Of a stretch of DNA of 6,996 nt, positions 1 to 5,398 are shown piece after piece; position 1 is the first letter of the stretch, and each line of letters opens with the position of its first letter. This stretch comes from Caldisericota bacterium (GTDB lineage: Bacteria; Caldisericota; Caldisericia; Caldisericales; Caldisericaceae), in NCBI GenBank assembly GCA_030642335.1, contig DAOWNX010000045.1:1-6996 (forward strand), given 5' to 3'. The position numbers and the translations under genes were made by a program. The notes beneath the pieces were generated by a model. It searched no databases and was not told the origin of the DNA. It was given only the letters and a program-made list of their open reading frames with translations.

Positions 1-409
1 GATAAACAAAATTGCTAAGGAAAACTTTTTAGATTTTGATGTTGCTATTGCGACAAAAGATATGATGCGTGATATTGGAAAAGTCGCAAAAATATTAGGA
101 CCTAGAAAATTAATGCCTAATCCAAAAGCAGGAACAGTAACAGACGACGTTGCTAAAGCTGTAAAAGATTTTAAAGCAGGTAAAATAGAGTATAGAGTTG
201 ATAAAACAGGAGTAATTCATACAATTATTGGTAAAACTTCTTTTACTGCGGAACAAATTAAGGAAAATTTGCTTGCATTAAATGAAGCAATTTTGAAAGC
301 AAGGCCTGCATCTGTTAAAGGGCAATATCTTAAGAAGGCATTTATTTCTTTAACAATGTCACCCTCATTACGGATTGATGTGCAAGATTTATTGAAATTG
401 AAAAAGTAG
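1..409 (+). CDS. rplA: Ribosomal protein L1, 3' part (5' end outside window)
   Basis: L1 binds 23S rRNA at the mobile L1 stalk near the E site. The reading frame is open from base 2, so the gene starts before the window; 135 residues are visible, against about 230 in a complete L1. The family signature is clear: GPRKLMPNPKAGTVT at visible residues 33-47, then KAGKIEYRVDKTGVIH and the C-terminal KGQYLKK. The usual glycine after GPR is lysine here. The C-terminus extends a little beyond the typical ISLSSTMGPG-type ending, closing with VQDLLKLKK. The stop TAG at 407-409 is followed directly by the L10 leader and rplJ, the usual rplA-rplJ-rplL order. Identification is secure; only the N-terminal portion is missing. 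Confidence 0.97.
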   Translation, partial: INKIAKENFLDFDVAIATKDMMRDIGKVAKILGPRKLMPNPKAGTVTDDVAKAVKDFKAGKIEYRVDKTGVIHTIIGKTSFTAEQIKENLLALNEAILKARPASVKGQYLKKAFISLTMSPSLRIDVQDLLKLKK

Positions 410-410
410 A

Positions 411-550
411 TAAGCAACCCAAGACAGTTGGCGGGTAAGGCCCTTAAATAAATGTGCCAGCCGAGGTTTATCAAATATAGAAGAATACTATAATTGATTT
501 TCCCTGGTAAGTACATAAAAGCCAGGGGTTTTTTGTTTAAGGAGGAATTT
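411..550 (+). promoter_or_regulatory. Ribosomal protein L10 leader RNA with attenuator
   Basis: This is the 5' leader of rplJ-rplL, where the L10/L12 complex is known to bind and repress its own operon. The conserved AAGACAG (421-427) and CCGAGG (461-466) blocks are present. GTTGGC (427-432) can pair with GCCAGC (456-461), with an outer AACC (416-419) to GGTT (465-468) pairing; together these give the kinked stem-loop typical of L10 leaders. An intrinsic terminator follows at 502-534, just before the rplJ Shine-Dalgarno. In Bacillus subtilis this arrangement works by transcription attenuation. The same mechanism is inferred here from layout. I did not find a convincing long antiterminator pairing by eye. 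Confidence 0.88.
502..534 (+). terminator. Intrinsic attenuator hairpin in rplJ leader
   Basis: CCCTGG (502-507) pairs perfectly with CCAGGG (522-527) around a 14-base loop. A G at 528 and six T residues (529-534) follow. It lies 16 bases before the rplJ start codon and after the L10-binding motif, which is where an attenuator controlled by L10 would be. The stem is only 6 bp, so termination is probably partial or conditional. Confidence 0.75.
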
Positions 551-1093
551 ATGAGAAAAGAGCAAAAGGTAGAAGTAGTTAAAGAAATGACAGAAAAATT
601 AAAAGGACAGAAGAATGTTCTGCTTGTCGATTTTTCTGGCATTAAAGGAAATGAAGCTGCTGCATTTAGAAAGGTGCTTAACAAAGAAGGCATTTATTAC
701 AAAGTAATAAAAGCTTCTTTGTTAAAAAGAGCTATGGAGGCAGCAGGTTTTGAAGATGTTGATGAAAATTTGTTTACTAAATCTGTCGGTGTGGCTTTGT
801 ATGAATCTGATCCAGTAACATTAGTTAAGAAATTTGTTGAATTTAAAAATGAGGATGAACAACCTATTTTTAAAGTTAAAATGGGACTCATCGACGGTAA
901 ATGGACCGTAAGAAGCGATATAGAGAAAATTGCAACACTCCCTTCCAAAGAAACGCTTCTTAGTAAACTTGTTTACCTTGTACAATCACCTCTTTCAAGG
1001 ATGGTTACTGTATTACAAAAGCCAGAAAAGGATTTGGTTATTGTTTTAGGACAAATTAAAGATAAAAAAGAAGAAGCCGAAAAGGCTGCTTAA
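551..1093 (+). CDS. rplJ: Ribosomal protein L10
   Basis: L10 is the base of the ribosomal stalk: its N-terminal domain binds 23S rRNA and its C-terminal helix carries L7/L12 dimers. The protein has 180 residues, within the family's usual range. Family features are VEVVKEMTEKLKGQKNVLLVDFSGI in the first 31 residues (a match to the L10 N-terminus), an RNA-binding region around residues 50-66 (KVIKASLLKRAMEAAGF), and LPSKETLLSKL near 130-140. The charged tail (KDKKEEAEKAA) ends the protein. The ATG at 551 is chosen because GGAGG at 541-545 sits five bases upstream. An in-frame ATG at 494 is discounted because it lies inside the leader, upstream of the attenuator. rplL follows after 19 bases. Confidence 0.97.
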   Translation: MRKEQKVEVVKEMTEKLKGQKNVLLVDFSGIKGNEAAAFRKVLNKEGIYYKVIKASLLKRAMEAAGFEDVDENLFTKSVGVALYESDPVTLVKKFVEFKNEDEQPIFKVKMGLIDGKWTVRSDIEKIATLPSKETLLSKLVYLVQSPLSRMVTVLQKPEKDLVIVLGQIKDKKEEAEKAA

Positions 1094-1112
1094 AAAATTT
1101 AAGGAGGATAAC

Positions 1113-1490
1113 ATGACTAAAGAAAAACTTATTGAAGAAATTGAAAAAATGAGTGTTTTAGAACTTTCAGAGCTTGTAGAAGCTCTCGAGGAAAAATTCG
1201 GAGTAACTGCTGCAGTACCAATGGCAGCAATGGCAGGGCCAGCTGCTGCAGCACCTGCAGAAGAAAAAACAGAATTTGATGTGGTAATAAAAGGGTTTGA
1301 TGAAAAGAAGAAAATCAGTGTTATTAAAGTAGTCAGAGAAGTTATGCAGCTCGGGCTTAAAGAATCTAAAGAGTTTGTAGAATCTAGTGTAAGTGAACCG
1401 CAGGCTGTCAAAGAAGGTCTACCAAAGAAAGATGCAGAAGAATTAAAGAAAAAACTTGAAGATGCAGGAGCAACGGTAGAGCTTAAGTAA
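1113..1490 (+). CDS. rplL: Ribosomal protein L7/L12
   Basis: L7/L12 is the multicopy stalk protein that recruits and stimulates translational GTPases. It has 125 residues. The N-terminal dimerisation domain (1-33, ending EALEEKFGVTAA) leads into an Ala/Pro-rich hinge (about 34-52) and the globular C-terminal domain (about 54-125, FDVVIKGF...KISVIKVVRE...AGATVELK). Two departures from the common pattern are visible. The usual TGLGLKEAK reads MQLGLKESK, and the VEGAPKAVKEG segment reads VESSVSEPQAVKEG, three residues longer. AAGGAGG at 1101-1107 is the ribosome binding site. A strong terminator follows, and rpoB is not next. Confidence 0.97.
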   Translation: MTKEKLIEEIEKMSVLELSELVEALEEKFGVTAAVPMAAMAGPAAAAPAEEKTEFDVVIKGFDEKKKISVIKVVREVMQLGLKESKEFVESSVSEPQAVKEGLPKKDAEELKKKLEDAGATVELK

Positions 1491-1509
1491 ATATTTTTCA
1501 ATTGATTTT

Positions 1510-1549
1510 ATATGGGGGATGTGTTCTGCATCCCCCATATTTATTTTAT
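1510..1549 (+). terminator. Rho-independent terminator after rplL
   Basis: A perfect 12-bp stem, ATATGGGGGATG (1510-1521) with CATCCCCCATAT (1529-1540), encloses a 7-base loop. A T-rich tract TTATTTTAT follows. It begins 20 bases after the rplL stop and closes the ribosomal operon. The opposite strand lacks a U-tract after the stem, so it should act mainly on the + strand. The next 81 bases (1550-1630), before the converging gene, show nothing else. Confidence 0.92.
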
Positions 1550-1630
1550 ACGATGTTATGTAAGGAAGGTAAATTGTGAAGTAATTTGGATTACAAGACT
1601 GCCCAAAATTTTTGTTTGTTCTGTATTTTA

Positions 1631-2146
1631 TCATTCTTTTTTGAAGTTTAATATTTGACCTTTTTCCTCTATTAAGGAGAATAATTTTATTGTCTTTACA
1701 ATTTCTATAACTTTTTCTTTCTTTATCTTAAAACAATAGCGAGTGGAGAGGCATCCGCCTGGTTTTAAGACTCTATATAATTCCTTTAACAAAGATTTCT
1801 TATCTTCAATTTCAGGAAGTACGCCGTACAACAAAACTATATCAACGCTTTCGTCAAGCAACTCCGTTTTCTTATCAGATAGGATCGTCTCAATATTATA
1901 AATCTCTTCTTTTTGAGCTCTTTTTTTGACTTTTCTTATTGCTAAAGGTTGCTTGTCTAAAGCATAAACTTTTCCTGTTTTGCCTACTAACTTAGCAGCA
2001 GGAAAAGTATAGGAACCAATACCGCAGCCGTAATCTAGAACTATCTGCCCCTTTTTAAGGTTGAGTTTTTTAATTTCTTCCTTTGGTTTAAATGGTATAC
2101 CAAATCTATCTCGTAATACTAAAAAGAAATATTCTGTTTTAATCAT
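1631..2146 (-). CDS. Small class I SAM-dependent methyltransferase
   Basis: This 171-residue protein has a Rossmann-type SAM-binding fold. Motif I is VLDYGCGIG at residues 36-44, followed by an acidic residue at the end of strand 2 (YALDKQP, D64). VDIVLLYGVLPEI (101-113) corresponds to strand 4, and LYRVLKPGG (123-131) is the post-core motif common in UbiE/Methyltransf_11-type enzymes. The substrate is not evident; the protein is short, with little beyond the core domain. The start at 2146 is preferred over an in-frame ATG at 2164 because GGGAGG (2157-2162) sits 10 bases upstream of 2146 and actually overlaps the earlier ATG. It is the last gene of the minus-strand series, following the altered DtxR-family gene by 30 bases, and runs towards the rplL terminator. 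No terminator of its own was found. Confidence 0.85.
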   Translation of the reverse strand: MIKTEYFFLVLRDRFGIPFKPKEEIKKLNLKKGQIVLDYGCGIGSYTFPAAKLVGKTGKVYALDKQPLAIRKVKKRAQKEEIYNIETILSDKKTELLDESVDIVLLYGVLPEIEDKKSLLKELYRVLKPGGCLSTRYCFKIKKEKVIEIVKTIKLFSLIEEKGQILNFKKE

Positions 2147-2156
2147 AGCATTAAAA

Positions 2157-2162
2157 CCTCCC
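2157..2162 (-). promoter_or_regulatory. Ribosome binding site deciding the methyltransferase start
   Basis: GGGAGG on the minus strand overlaps the G of an upstream in-frame ATG (2164-2162) and lies 10 bases before the ATG at 2146. The upstream ATG has no Shine-Dalgarno of its own, so 2146 is the better start. Confidence 0.7.
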
Positions 2163-2176
2163 ATGTTTGTATTTAA

Positions 2177-2596
2177 TCATTTTTCTCTATATGTTTTTAT
2201 TTTTAAGTTTGATATAGGTTTCGGCTTTTGCGAAACGTTGATATAATTAAATGCTTCCTTACTCATTACCATTTCAAGTTTCTTACTTTCATTTTCAGCT
2301 AATTCTTTCGGAATTCCTAGATATATTAAGAGTTCTCTGAGTACCCTCCGTCTCTCTATTACTTTTTCAGCAATTTCTTTTCCTTTCTTCGTAAGTTTTA
2401 CACCTATATGAGGAATATAAGTTATAATATCATCTTTTGCCATCTTTTGAAGGGACTCAGTGACAGAAGGAGTCTTGTATCCTAACACCCTTGCAACATC
2501 CGATACTCTAATAAGCTCTTTCTCTCTACTTTCTTCATATACTGCCATTTCTTCATATACTGCCATAATATAATTTTTTATTGTAATGTTTTTCAT
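2177..2596 (-). CDS. DtxR-family regulator, metal ligands largely lost
   Basis: This 139-residue protein resembles the DtxR/MntR group: an N-terminal winged helix (about 1-73; VSDVARVLGYKTPSVTESLQKMAKDD is the helix-turn-helix) and a short helical dimerisation and metal-binding domain. Aligned with the neighbouring 168-residue DtxR protein, the expected ligands are mostly replaced: Asp by N8, His by R83, Cys by K105, His by M109. Only the Glu (E108) of the CxxEH motif remains. It may therefore respond to something other than Fe/Mn, or act constitutively. Residues 11-22 are MAVYEE twice, from an 18-bp tandem duplication inside helix 1. There is no SH3-like third domain. AGGAG (2606-2610) lies nine bases before the ATG. 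The downstream methyltransferase is 30 bases away and probably co-transcribed. Confidence 0.82.
   Translation of the reverse strand: MKNITIKNYIMAVYEEMAVYEESREKELIRVSDVARVLGYKTPSVTESLQKMAKDDIITYIPHIGVKLTKKGKEIAEKVIERRRVLRELLIYLGIPKELAENESKKLEMVMSKEAFNYINVSQKPKPISNLKIKTYREK
2531..2566 (-). repeat. Perfect 18-bp tandem duplication within a coding region
   Basis: Two identical 18-bp units (2531-2548 and 2549-2566) encode MAVYEE twice in the first helix of the DtxR-like protein. Removing one unit restores an ungapped alignment of this helix with the paralogous regulator at 3713-4219, so the second unit is an insertion. The absence of any mismatch suggests it is recent. Confidence 0.95.
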
Positions 2597-2639
2597 TGAT
2601 TTCTTCTCCTAAATACTTTTAATATTTTTATGGCATTAT

Positions 2640-3473
2640 TCAAGCAACTTTTTTCAATTGCCACCACATCACTATCGCTGAACGCTTTTCCGCTATCTTA
2701 TCTTGACCTATATCTCTCATTCTATCAGAAACATACCTTTCAATAACTTCTTTTATGTGAGTATTGACCTCAATGTATTTGCCTATGAAACTTGCTATGT
2801 ATCTTACTTCTTGATCAAGTGTTCTTGCAGGAGCATATTTAATCGGACTTACATTCAATAATTGTTCTTTTTGACGGAGGATAAGATAAACAAAATAATC
2901 TGCATCAGGATCAAATTCTCCTCTATAATCTTCACCTGTTATTTTTGTCCATATCTCTTTTAATATAATGTCCCTTCCCGCAGATTGTATTATTGCACAA
3001 TACTTATTTGATGCATTCTCCATCCTTTTCAAGTGTTTTTCAATATCTTTTACCTGCCATAAAAAGTGGGAACAAACAATAAGATCAAACTTATTCTCAA
3101 TTTCTTGATCATTAATTTCTAACCAGTTTTTGTTTATTATTTCAACATTCTTTACATCTCTTTCTTTTAAGTTTTCATTCAAGTAATCTACTGCCGTTTT
3201 GGAAGATTCGACCGCAACTATCTTTTTTACTTTTTCAGCCAATGGCACAGTCAATGTTCCAGGACCAGGACCTATTTCCAAAACTCCAAAGTCCTTATCC
3301 AGTACTTTGCTCAATGCTTCTGTTGCTTTTCTTCCATATTCATAGTTATTGTATTTTGCCATTTCTGAAAAGTCTTTAGCAAGCTTCTCTTGAAATTCTA
3401 GATTAAAGGTTACCTTTAATGGTCTTATCCTTTGTTCCTGCATTTCTCTCCAAATTCCTTTTGTATTAATCAT
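2640..3473 (-). CDS. Class I SAM-dependent methyltransferase, 277 residues
   Basis: The SAM-binding core lies at about residues 45-165. Motif I is VLEIGPGPG at 64-72, the acidic ribose-binding residue is E89 (VAVES), NKNWLEI follows at 115-121, and FDLIVCSHFLWQV at 129-141 is the strand 4 region. Motif I resembles that of KsgA-type rRNA dimethylases, but the NLPY-type catalytic motif of that family is missing, so that assignment is rejected. An N-terminal extension (1-44, beginning MINTKGIWREMQEQRIRP) and a C-terminal region (about 170-277, Trp/Arg-rich near the end) probably confer specificity. The substrate is unknown. A GAGGGGGTG Shine-Dalgarno (3478-3486) precedes the ATG. It lies between a decayed TusA-like gene and the altered DtxR-family gene, 43 bases before the latter. 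Confidence 0.87.
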   Translation of the reverse strand: MINTKGIWREMQEQRIRPLKVTFNLEFQEKLAKDFSEMAKYNNYEYGRKATEALSKVLDKDFGVLEIGPGPGTLTVPLAEKVKKIVAVESSKTAVDYLNENLKERDVKNVEIINKNWLEINDQEIENKFDLIVCSHFLWQVKDIEKHLKRMENASNKYCAIIQSAGRDIILKEIWTKITGEDYRGEFDPDADYFVYLILRQKEQLLNVSPIKYAPARTLDQEVRYIASFIGKYIEVNTHIKEVIERYVSDRMRDIGQDKIAEKRSAIVMWWQLKKVA

Positions 3474-3488
3474 CTTTCACCCCCTCGA

Positions 3489-3684
3489 TTATTTTTTATA
3501 TAATCCATTCTTTATAATAAATTCTGCTCTTATAGCTTTTATTTGGTGCAAGTTTCAGCATTCTTTTATCATTCGATATGATTTCTGCACATTCTCCCGA
3601 TTATTATCAAACTCTCTTGAAACCTTTTTAGCCTTTTGGAGACATTAGTCTTCTTATACCAATTATTACTTTTGCTTTTTCCAT
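3489..3684 (-). pseudogene. Decayed TusA-like sulfur-carrier gene, copy B
   Basis: No single frame stays open here, but pieces in three frames match copy A at 5399-5637 in order. They are MEKAKVIIGIRR (compare MGKPKITIDVRN), KAKKVSREFD (compare KKVSRELD), SGECAEIISNDKRMLKLAP (compare SGEYAEIIADDERMLKLAP) and KAIRAEFIIKNG (compare KSIGKADLIESW). KAKK followed by a GE-x-EII-x-(D/N)D segment is the TusA pattern. At least three frame breaks are visible, including a loss of about four bases in the segment that should hold the Cys-Pro motif, and the C-terminus is missing. It sits between the intact DtxR gene and the 277-residue methyltransferase gene. Homology to copy A is strong; the TusA assignment is inferred from motif layout. 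Confidence 0.72.
3613..3634 (-). repeat. 22-bp exact match to 5562-5583 (copy B side)
   Basis: This segment, TCTCTTGAAACC then TTTTTAGCCT on the + strand, is identical base for base to 5562-5583. It is the best conserved part of the two TusA-like gene remnants and encodes KKVSRE and flanking residues on the minus strand. Confidence 0.9.
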
Positions 3685-3712
3685 TTTATTTGCTCGCTCT
3701 TCCATTCTTTTG

Positions 3713-4219
3713 TTATGCTTCGGGTTTCTTCTTAAGTTCCCTCATTTTGCATTTCTCTGACCTTTTCCCTGTCTTAAAATAATACGCAAAGCTTTTTAAC
3801 CATTCGGGCTTTTCATGGGTAGGACGGTTTTCCACAAACTCTATAAATTTCATTAACTTCTTGAAAGTTTGAGAGCTTATTGCGTGCTCCATTCTGCAAG
3901 AATCCTTTTTAGCAGTTTCCGGATCAACTTCTAATATCTCGGTTAGGAATTTAATTAGCACACTGTGTCTCTTTTCAACATCTTTTGCTGCCTTTTCTCC
4001 TTCAGGGGTAAGTTCTACATAGCTATATCTTTCATGGATAACTAGCCCCTTTTTAGCAAGAGTGTCTAAAATAGCAGTAACACTTGAAGGCTTTACATTC
4101 ATTAAACGACTTATGTCTTTAACCTGCACTGCCCCCTTTTTTTCTTTAAGAGCGATTATACGCCTGAGGTAATCTTCCATACTTCGAGTCAATTCTATAG
4201 ACTTCTTATCCTTCTTCAT
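3713..4219 (-). CDS. DtxR/MntR-family metal-dependent repressor
   Basis: This 168-residue protein has a winged-helix N-terminal domain (about 8-78; QVKDISRLMNVKPSSVTAILDTLAKKG is the helix-turn-helix) and a dimerisation domain carrying recognisable metal ligands: D16 in MEDY (the Met10/Asp8 position of DtxR/MntR), H85 in EKRH, and C108, E111 and H112 in the canonical CRMEH. The second MntR ligand of helix 1 is arginine (R19). This pattern fits an Fe(II)- or Mn(II)-responsive regulator; the metal cannot be decided from sequence. The SH3-like domain of DtxR itself is missing, and a basic tail (KTGKRSEKCKMRELKKK) follows. The gene starts 12 bases after the CooC-like stop, with AAGGTAGG overlapping that stop, so the two are very likely translated together. 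Given feoB upstream, it is a candidate regulator of the whole set. Confidence 0.92.
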   Translation of the reverse strand: MKKDKKSIELTRSMEDYLRRIIALKEKKGAVQVKDISRLMNVKPSSVTAILDTLAKKGLVIHERYSYVELTPEGEKAAKDVEKRHSVLIKFLTEILEVDPETAKKDSCRMEHAISSQTFKKLMKFIEFVENRPTHEKPEWLKSFAYYFKTGKRSEKCKMRELKKKPEA

Positions 4220-4231
4220 TCCTTGCCTACC

Positions 4232-5152
4232 TTAAGCTGACAAATTTAGATTTGCTTTTCTCAAATTTTTCTCTAATTTTTTAATCAACTTTTCTGCGTT
4301 TATCTTTGCTCTATCACTTTCAATAGGGTTTCCTTTTAACCAAGACAAAGAAATTGATGAATCTTCATAAATTGCTCCTAATGGCTCTATCCCTCCCTTT
4401 TTCAGTTTTATTTTTATATAATTCTCCATTTCTTTATCCTTTACTTTGTTTAATATTACTAAAACATCTTTGATTTTTGCTTCTATAAATATTTTGTTTG
4501 CCATCTCAACGAGTTTAGGATTTTCCAAATATTTAGTAGAGGGCAATTTTCCAGCTTTTATCTGTTCTACCATATTTTTTATATCCACCGCTATTTGAAT
4601 AGAGGCATTAGTAGGGTCTACTACTACAATAGCCCAATCCAAACTAGTAATCACACCTCTAGCAGGGTCCTCCAAACCTGCCTTAAGATCTACCAAAGTT
4701 ACAGGATAATCTCCAATTCCAAGTATCTTTAAGTCTCTAGTTATCTTAGAGATAGGGCCGTCACATCCCGCTCCTGGGCCTTTATTTCCTATTTTACCCG
4801 CTACTAAGAAAAATATTCCTCCTTGACTTTGCGCATAATATTTACTGGGAAGCTCATCTAAAAAAATATCGGCTCCAGGCAAAGGAGTAGGATCGTCCAC
4901 TGGACAAGTCACTAATCCTCCGCTAAATACAGTTCCACCAAAATAATCCATAAGGGAAGTAGGCAGTTTATCGAGTCCTAACGCTTGGTGAATTCCTATA
5001 TTAGTTGAATCAGCATCTAATACACAAACATCATATCCTCGATCTCTAAGAACTTCAGCCAATAAGACCGTAACGGTGCTTTTCCCACTTCCGCCTTTCC
5101 CTATTATCCCTATTCTTTTGTCAGCAGGTGTTTTATTTTCTGCAATTTTCAT
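4232..5152 (-). CDS. CooC/MinD-like P-loop ATPase
   Basis: This 306-residue SIMIBI-class ATPase has a deviant Walker A, GKGGSGKST at 18-26, with the signature lysine K19. DADSTNIG follows at 46-53 and a Walker B-like VTLVDLKAGLEDPARG at 151-166; the layout resembles the DMEAGLEHLGRG segment of CooC. LNKVKD (234-239) is the base-recognition region. CooC proteins load nickel into CO dehydrogenase through a Cys-x-Cys motif. Here the matching stretch (GPGAGCDGP, 125-133) has a single cysteine, C130, so nickel chaperone activity is doubtful. The lysine at 157 also replaces the usual glutamate. The ATG at 5152 is chosen because GGAGG (5161-5165) is eight bases upstream; an ATG at 5167 overlaps that site. 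No CO dehydrogenase gene lies nearby. The partner may be another metalloprotein made under control of the adjoining DtxR gene. Confidence 0.88.
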   Translation of the reverse strand: MKIAENKTPADKRIGIIGKGGSGKSTVTVLLAEVLRDRGYDVCVLDADSTNIGIHQALGLDKLPTSLMDYFGGTVFSGGLVTCPVDDPTPLPGADIFLDELPSKYYAQSQGGIFFLVAGKIGNKGPGAGCDGPISKITRDLKILGIGDYPVTLVDLKAGLEDPARGVITSLDWAIVVVDPTNASIQIAVDIKNMVEQIKAGKLPSTKYLENPKLVEMANKIFIEAKIKDVLVILNKVKDKEMENYIKIKLKKGGIEPLGAIYEDSSISLSWLKGNPIESDRAKINAEKLIKKLEKNLRKANLNLSA

Positions 5153-5160
5153 TTTTGTCG

Positions 5161-5165
5161 CCTCC
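5161..5165 (-). promoter_or_regulatory. Ribosome binding site deciding the ATPase start
   Basis: GGAGG on the minus strand lies eight bases upstream of the ATG at 5152 and overlaps the last base of an in-frame ATG at 5167. The earlier ATG has no Shine-Dalgarno, so the protein probably starts MKIAENK. Confidence 0.7.
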
Positions 5166-5185
5166 ATATTTTAAGTTAAGTCGAG

Positions 5186-5199
5186 AGTTATACATAACT
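5186..5199. promoter_or_regulatory. Palindrome upstream of the ATPase gene, possible operator
   Basis: AGTTAT and ATAACT form a perfect inverted repeat around a 2-base centre, with one further matching pair outside. It lies 34-47 bases before the ATPase start codon. Small A+T-rich palindromes like this are typical of DtxR-family operators, and a DtxR gene is directly downstream in the same unit. No second copy was seen elsewhere in the window, so the role is a guess. Confidence 0.3.
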
Positions 5200-5340
5200 T
5201 TTTATCCTGGTGAGGTTCGGAATTTCATATAACGTATAATAGCATCCATCCTCTTCTTCCCATACCCTAATAAATTTTGTTTTTGAAACTGTACCCATCA
5301 GCTCAGGTGCTAACCCAAACCTATTTTTAGCGACTTTATA
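5188..5340 (-). pseudogene. Unidentified coding remnant before the ATPase gene
   Basis: A 50-codon open frame between stop codons reads like protein: FGLAPELMGTVSKTKF, then IRVWEEEDGCYYTLYEIPN, ending LTRIKSYV. An internal ATG at 5298 would give 36 residues but has no good Shine-Dalgarno, and the coding-like sequence extends upstream of that ATG without a start codon. That favours the truncated 3' end of a former gene. I do not recognise the family. It lies between TusA-like copy A and the ATPase gene, in the same orientation as both. Confidence 0.4.
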
Positions 5341-5398
5341 TTATCCCTCTTTTTACGGGTTTTTCCTATTTTTATTTTAGCATTTTTTTCTTTTTTGA

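Noticed and set aside
489..494. TATAAT, a perfect -10 box, in the rplJ leader
   Set aside because: The matching -35 position reads GTTTAT, and transcription would begin at the edge of the attenuator hairpin. Chance in A+T-rich DNA is more likely.
217..693. Long open frame on the minus strand under rplA and rplJ
   Set aside because: It lies wholly opposite conserved ribosomal protein genes and the L10 leader; its Ser/Phe/Leu-rich composition is that of antisense to Lys/Glu-rich coding sequence.
2640..3473. KsgA-type rRNA dimethylase assignment for the 277-residue methyltransferase
   Set aside because: Only motif I (LEIGPGPG) resembles KsgA. The NLPY-type motif is replaced by CSHFLWQ and the C-terminal half does not match.
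5344..5366. Possible weak terminator CCC-N9-GGG followed by T residues on the + strand
   Set aside because: The stem is three or four base pairs, and no + strand gene precedes it.
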